A stretch of DNA of 64,000 bases, taken from NCBI GenBank assembly GCA_963739795.1, contig CAVUBL010000016.1, positions 62,001 through 126,000 on the forward strand. Reading direction: 5' to 3'. Each line of letters opens with the position of its first letter. Within the stretch, counting starts at the first letter, position 1. The notes beneath the pieces were generated by a model. It searched no databases and had not been told where the DNA came from. It worked only from the letters and a program-made list of their open reading frames with translations. The stretch comes from CAVUBL01 sp963739795. GTDB lineage: Bacteria > Acidobacteriota > Thermoanaerobaculia > Multivoradales > DATKCC01. A program made the position numbers and the translations under genes. Below are positions 62,260-64,000 of the stretch, one piece after another.

Positions 62260-64000
62260 GAGCCGGCCCCCGCCCCGAGCTTGCGGAGAAGCGCCCGGGC
62301 CTTCGCCAGATCCGGGCCGTAGTGCGCCGGCGGAGCCACGGCCACGAACCGTTCGAGGGCCTTGCGGGCTCGCGCGGTCTCGCCGGCCTGGGCCGCCACC
62401 AGACCGAGGTTGAAGAGCAGGTCCGGGTTTCGGGGCTGAAGGGTGACCGCCCGGTCCCAGGCGTCGAGGCCCTCGTGGACCTGGCCGAGGTTGTAGAGAG
62501 CCACGCCGAGGTAGTTCCAGCACCGGGGCAGGTTCTCGTTGATGGCGAGTGCCTTGCGCGCCTCGTCCCGCGCCGTCGCCCAGTCCTGGCGGTTCAGGGC
62601 GAGAAGGGCGAGGTTCTGGTGGGCCACCGGGTTGCGCGGGTCTTGCTCGAAGACCTCGTCGAAGGCCGACTTCGCTTCCTCCATGTGGCCGGCGGTGAGA
62701 AGTGCCACCCCCAGGGCGTTGAGGTTGTCGGGATCCCCGGACGCGGCCAGCGGCCGCAAGATCGCCACTCCCCGCTCGGGCTGGCCGAGCTCGGCCAGGA
62801 GCAGGCCGTACTGGCGCTCCGCGGAGGCGGTGGCCACGCCGCGGTCGTGGCCCCGCTGGAGGACCTGCAAGGCCTGTCGGTCGAGGCCCCGTTGCAGGAG
62901 GATCTGCGCGTAGTAGTTGTAGGCGATCCCCATGTCGGGTTGGGCCCTCACGATCTCCTCGATGAGGCGGGTCGCCTCCTCGAACTCGTGCTCCTGGTAC
63001 AGGTCGATGAAGCGATGGAACTTCTGGTCGATGCCGATCAGGTTCTTCGGGTCGTCGGCGGCGGTGTAGTGCGTCTTGTGCCGGACGCTGCCCGACAGGT
63101 ACCCGAGGCTCTCGAGGGCGTCGGCCTCGGTTCCCGTGACCTTGCCCTGGGCCGGCGGCCAGACCGACTCGGCGGGGAGCAGCCTGGCGAGCTCGTGGGC
63201 GTGGCGCCGGTCGGTCTCGAAGAGGTTGTGGGTTTCCCCCGGGTCCTTCCTGAGGTCGTAGAGCTCGGGGATGGGCAGCACGATGAGCTTGTAGCCCCCC
63301 TCGATCACGCCGCGCAGGGGAGCCCAGCCCCGGCTCAAGTTGGCCGAGAGGGCCTCGAAGTACGAGGCGTTCGCGGCCGGGTCCTTCAGGGTCGGCTCGA
63401 GGAGGGAGCGGCCGGGCAGGTTCGACGGGATCGGAAGCCCGGCGGCGTCGAGGAGGGTGGGCAGGATGTCGATGTGCCGGGCCCACCGGTGGGAGGTCCC
63501 GGGCTTGAGTCCCGGCCCCCAGACGACGAGGGGAATCCGCAGAGTGGCCTCGTAGGTGAACAGGCTGTGGGTGGCCTCGCCGTGGTCTCCCAGGCCCTCC
63601 CCATGATCGCCGGTGAGGACGATCAGGGTCCGTTCCTCCTTGCCGTCGAGGAAGGGCTGGAGGAACGGCTGCAGGAAGTGGTCCACCGCGGCAACCTCGC
63701 CCAGGTACGGGTTGTCGGAGTAGCGCGAGGCGAAGGGCTCCGGCGGCGCGTAGGGGGCGTGGGGGTCGTAGAGGTGGATCCAGAGGAACCGGCGCTTGCC
63801 GCGGTGCGCTTTCCACCAGGCCTCGCCGTGGGAGACGACCTCGTCCCCGCGCCGCTCGATCTCGACGAACTGGTTCTCCTCGCTCCCCTCGGCGTAATGG
63901 TCGTCGTAGAGGTCAAAGCCTCGCGACAGGCCGAAGCGCGCGTCGAGGGGGAAGGCGCCCACCACGGCAGCGGTGGCGAAGCCGGCGTCGTGGAAGTGGG
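62256..64000 (-). CDS. Sulfatase-like protein with TPR domain, N-terminus outside the window
   Basis: About 580 residues are visible and the frame is open to base 64000 (HFHDAGFATAAVVG), so the start, signal sequence and TLPSH region lie beyond the edge. Visible sulfatase-fold landmarks are HLYDPHAPYAPPEPF and LTGDHGEGLGDHGEATHSLF. The segment SVWPPAQGKVTGTEADALESLGYLSG and DDPKNLIGIDQKFHRFIDLYQ matches the plus-strand protein at 41.9-44.1 kb, so these two form one subfamily while the 49.5 and 60.0 kb proteins form another. At least six TPRs complete the C-terminus. It is the most upstream visible gene of the minus operon. Confidence 0.9.
   Translation of the reverse strand, partial: HFHDAGFATAAVVGAFPLDARFGLSRGFDLYDDHYAEGSEENQFVEIERRGDEVVSHGEAWWKAHRGKRRFLWIHLYDPHAPYAPPEPFASRYSDNPYLGEVAAVDHFLQPFLQPFLDGKEERTLIVLTGDHGEGLGDHGEATHSLFTYEATLRIPLVVWGPGLKPGTSHRWARHIDILPTLLDAAGLPIPSNLPGRSLLEPTLKDPAANASYFEALSANLSRGWAPLRGVIEGGYKLIVLPIPELYDLRKDPGETHNLFETDRRHAHELARLLPAESVWPPAQGKVTGTEADALESLGYLSGSVRHKTHYTAADDPKNLIGIDQKFHRFIDLYQEHEFEEATRLIEEIVRAQPDMGIAYNYYAQILLQRGLDRQALQVLQRGHDRGVATASAERQYGLLLAELGQPERGVAILRPLAASGDPDNLNALGVALLTAGHMEEAKSAFDEVFEQDPRNPVAHQNLALLALNRQDWATARDEARKALAINENLPRCWNYLGVALYNLGQVHEGLDAWDRAVTLQPRNPDLLFNLGLVAAQAGETARARKALERFVAVAPPAHYGPDLAKARALLRKLGAGAGS

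Noticed and set aside
1..64000. Insertion sequences, integrases, phage genes or CRISPR arrays marking the accessory regions.
   Set aside because: No transposase, integrase, terminal inverted repeat pair or repeat-spacer array was seen; tRNA-Val 3' ends are not repeated nearby as attachment sites.

Overview
The window is very GC-rich and densely packed, with many 4-base ATGA/GTGA/TTGA overlaps between consecutive genes. Lipoproteins pairing an alkaline-phosphatase-superfamily ('sulfatase') domain with TPRs, repeated CRTAC1-type FG-GAP/ASPIC-UnbV proteins, a CHAT-NACHT protein and a phe-rib operon suggest a Gram-negative environmental bacterium, most likely Acidobacteriota (Thermoanaerobaculia-like). 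That assignment is inferred from gene families only; no rRNA is present.

Layout. (1) 1-11 kb: the end of a DUF418 membrane protein, a secreted two-hydrolase fusion (S33-like + prolyl-oligopeptidase-like), an MMPL/RND exporter and a cytochrome P450, facing an AraC regulator. Then a JAMM protease overlaps a single protein that joins a MoaD/ThiS-like ubiquitin fold, an E1/MoeB domain and a rhodanese. (2) 11-22.4 kb, minus strand: tRNA-Val(GAC), tRNA-Val(CAC), thrS, a CHAT-TPR protein with an unrecognised partner, then rpmI-rplT-pheS-pheT and a small coiled-coil gene. The CHAT pair sits where infC is normally found. L20 has a ~150-residue extension and PheT lacks its EMAP/OB tRNA-binding insert. 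(3) 22.7-38.3 kb: a signalling island. It holds two related polytopic membrane proteins (one with a ~1,100-residue helical solenoid), a CHAT-NACHT protein and a membrane VWA protein. Diverging from these are a secreted protein, a YegL/TerY-type VWA protein, a PP2C phosphatase, a YegI-like kinase and a small membrane protein. (4) 38.3-40.1 kb: a long-chain acyl-CoA synthetase. (5) 40.2-64 kb: two operons converge and overlap at 49.5-49.6 kb. The plus operon encodes a TPR-hydrolase, a sulfatase-TPR lipoprotein, CRTAC1, TPR and CRTAC1. The minus operon encodes two sulfatase-TPR proteins, a possible pentein-fold protein, a methyltransferase, CRTAC1, TPR, a GT39 glycosyltransferase and another sulfatase-TPR. 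Nearly all carry export signals, which suggests an envelope or extracellular system.

Quality. Eight single-base frame breaks interrupt otherwise intact genes, including the essential thrS. Several lie in G or C runs, so indel errors in the assembly are more likely than gene decay. The affected genes are annotated at full length with the break noted.
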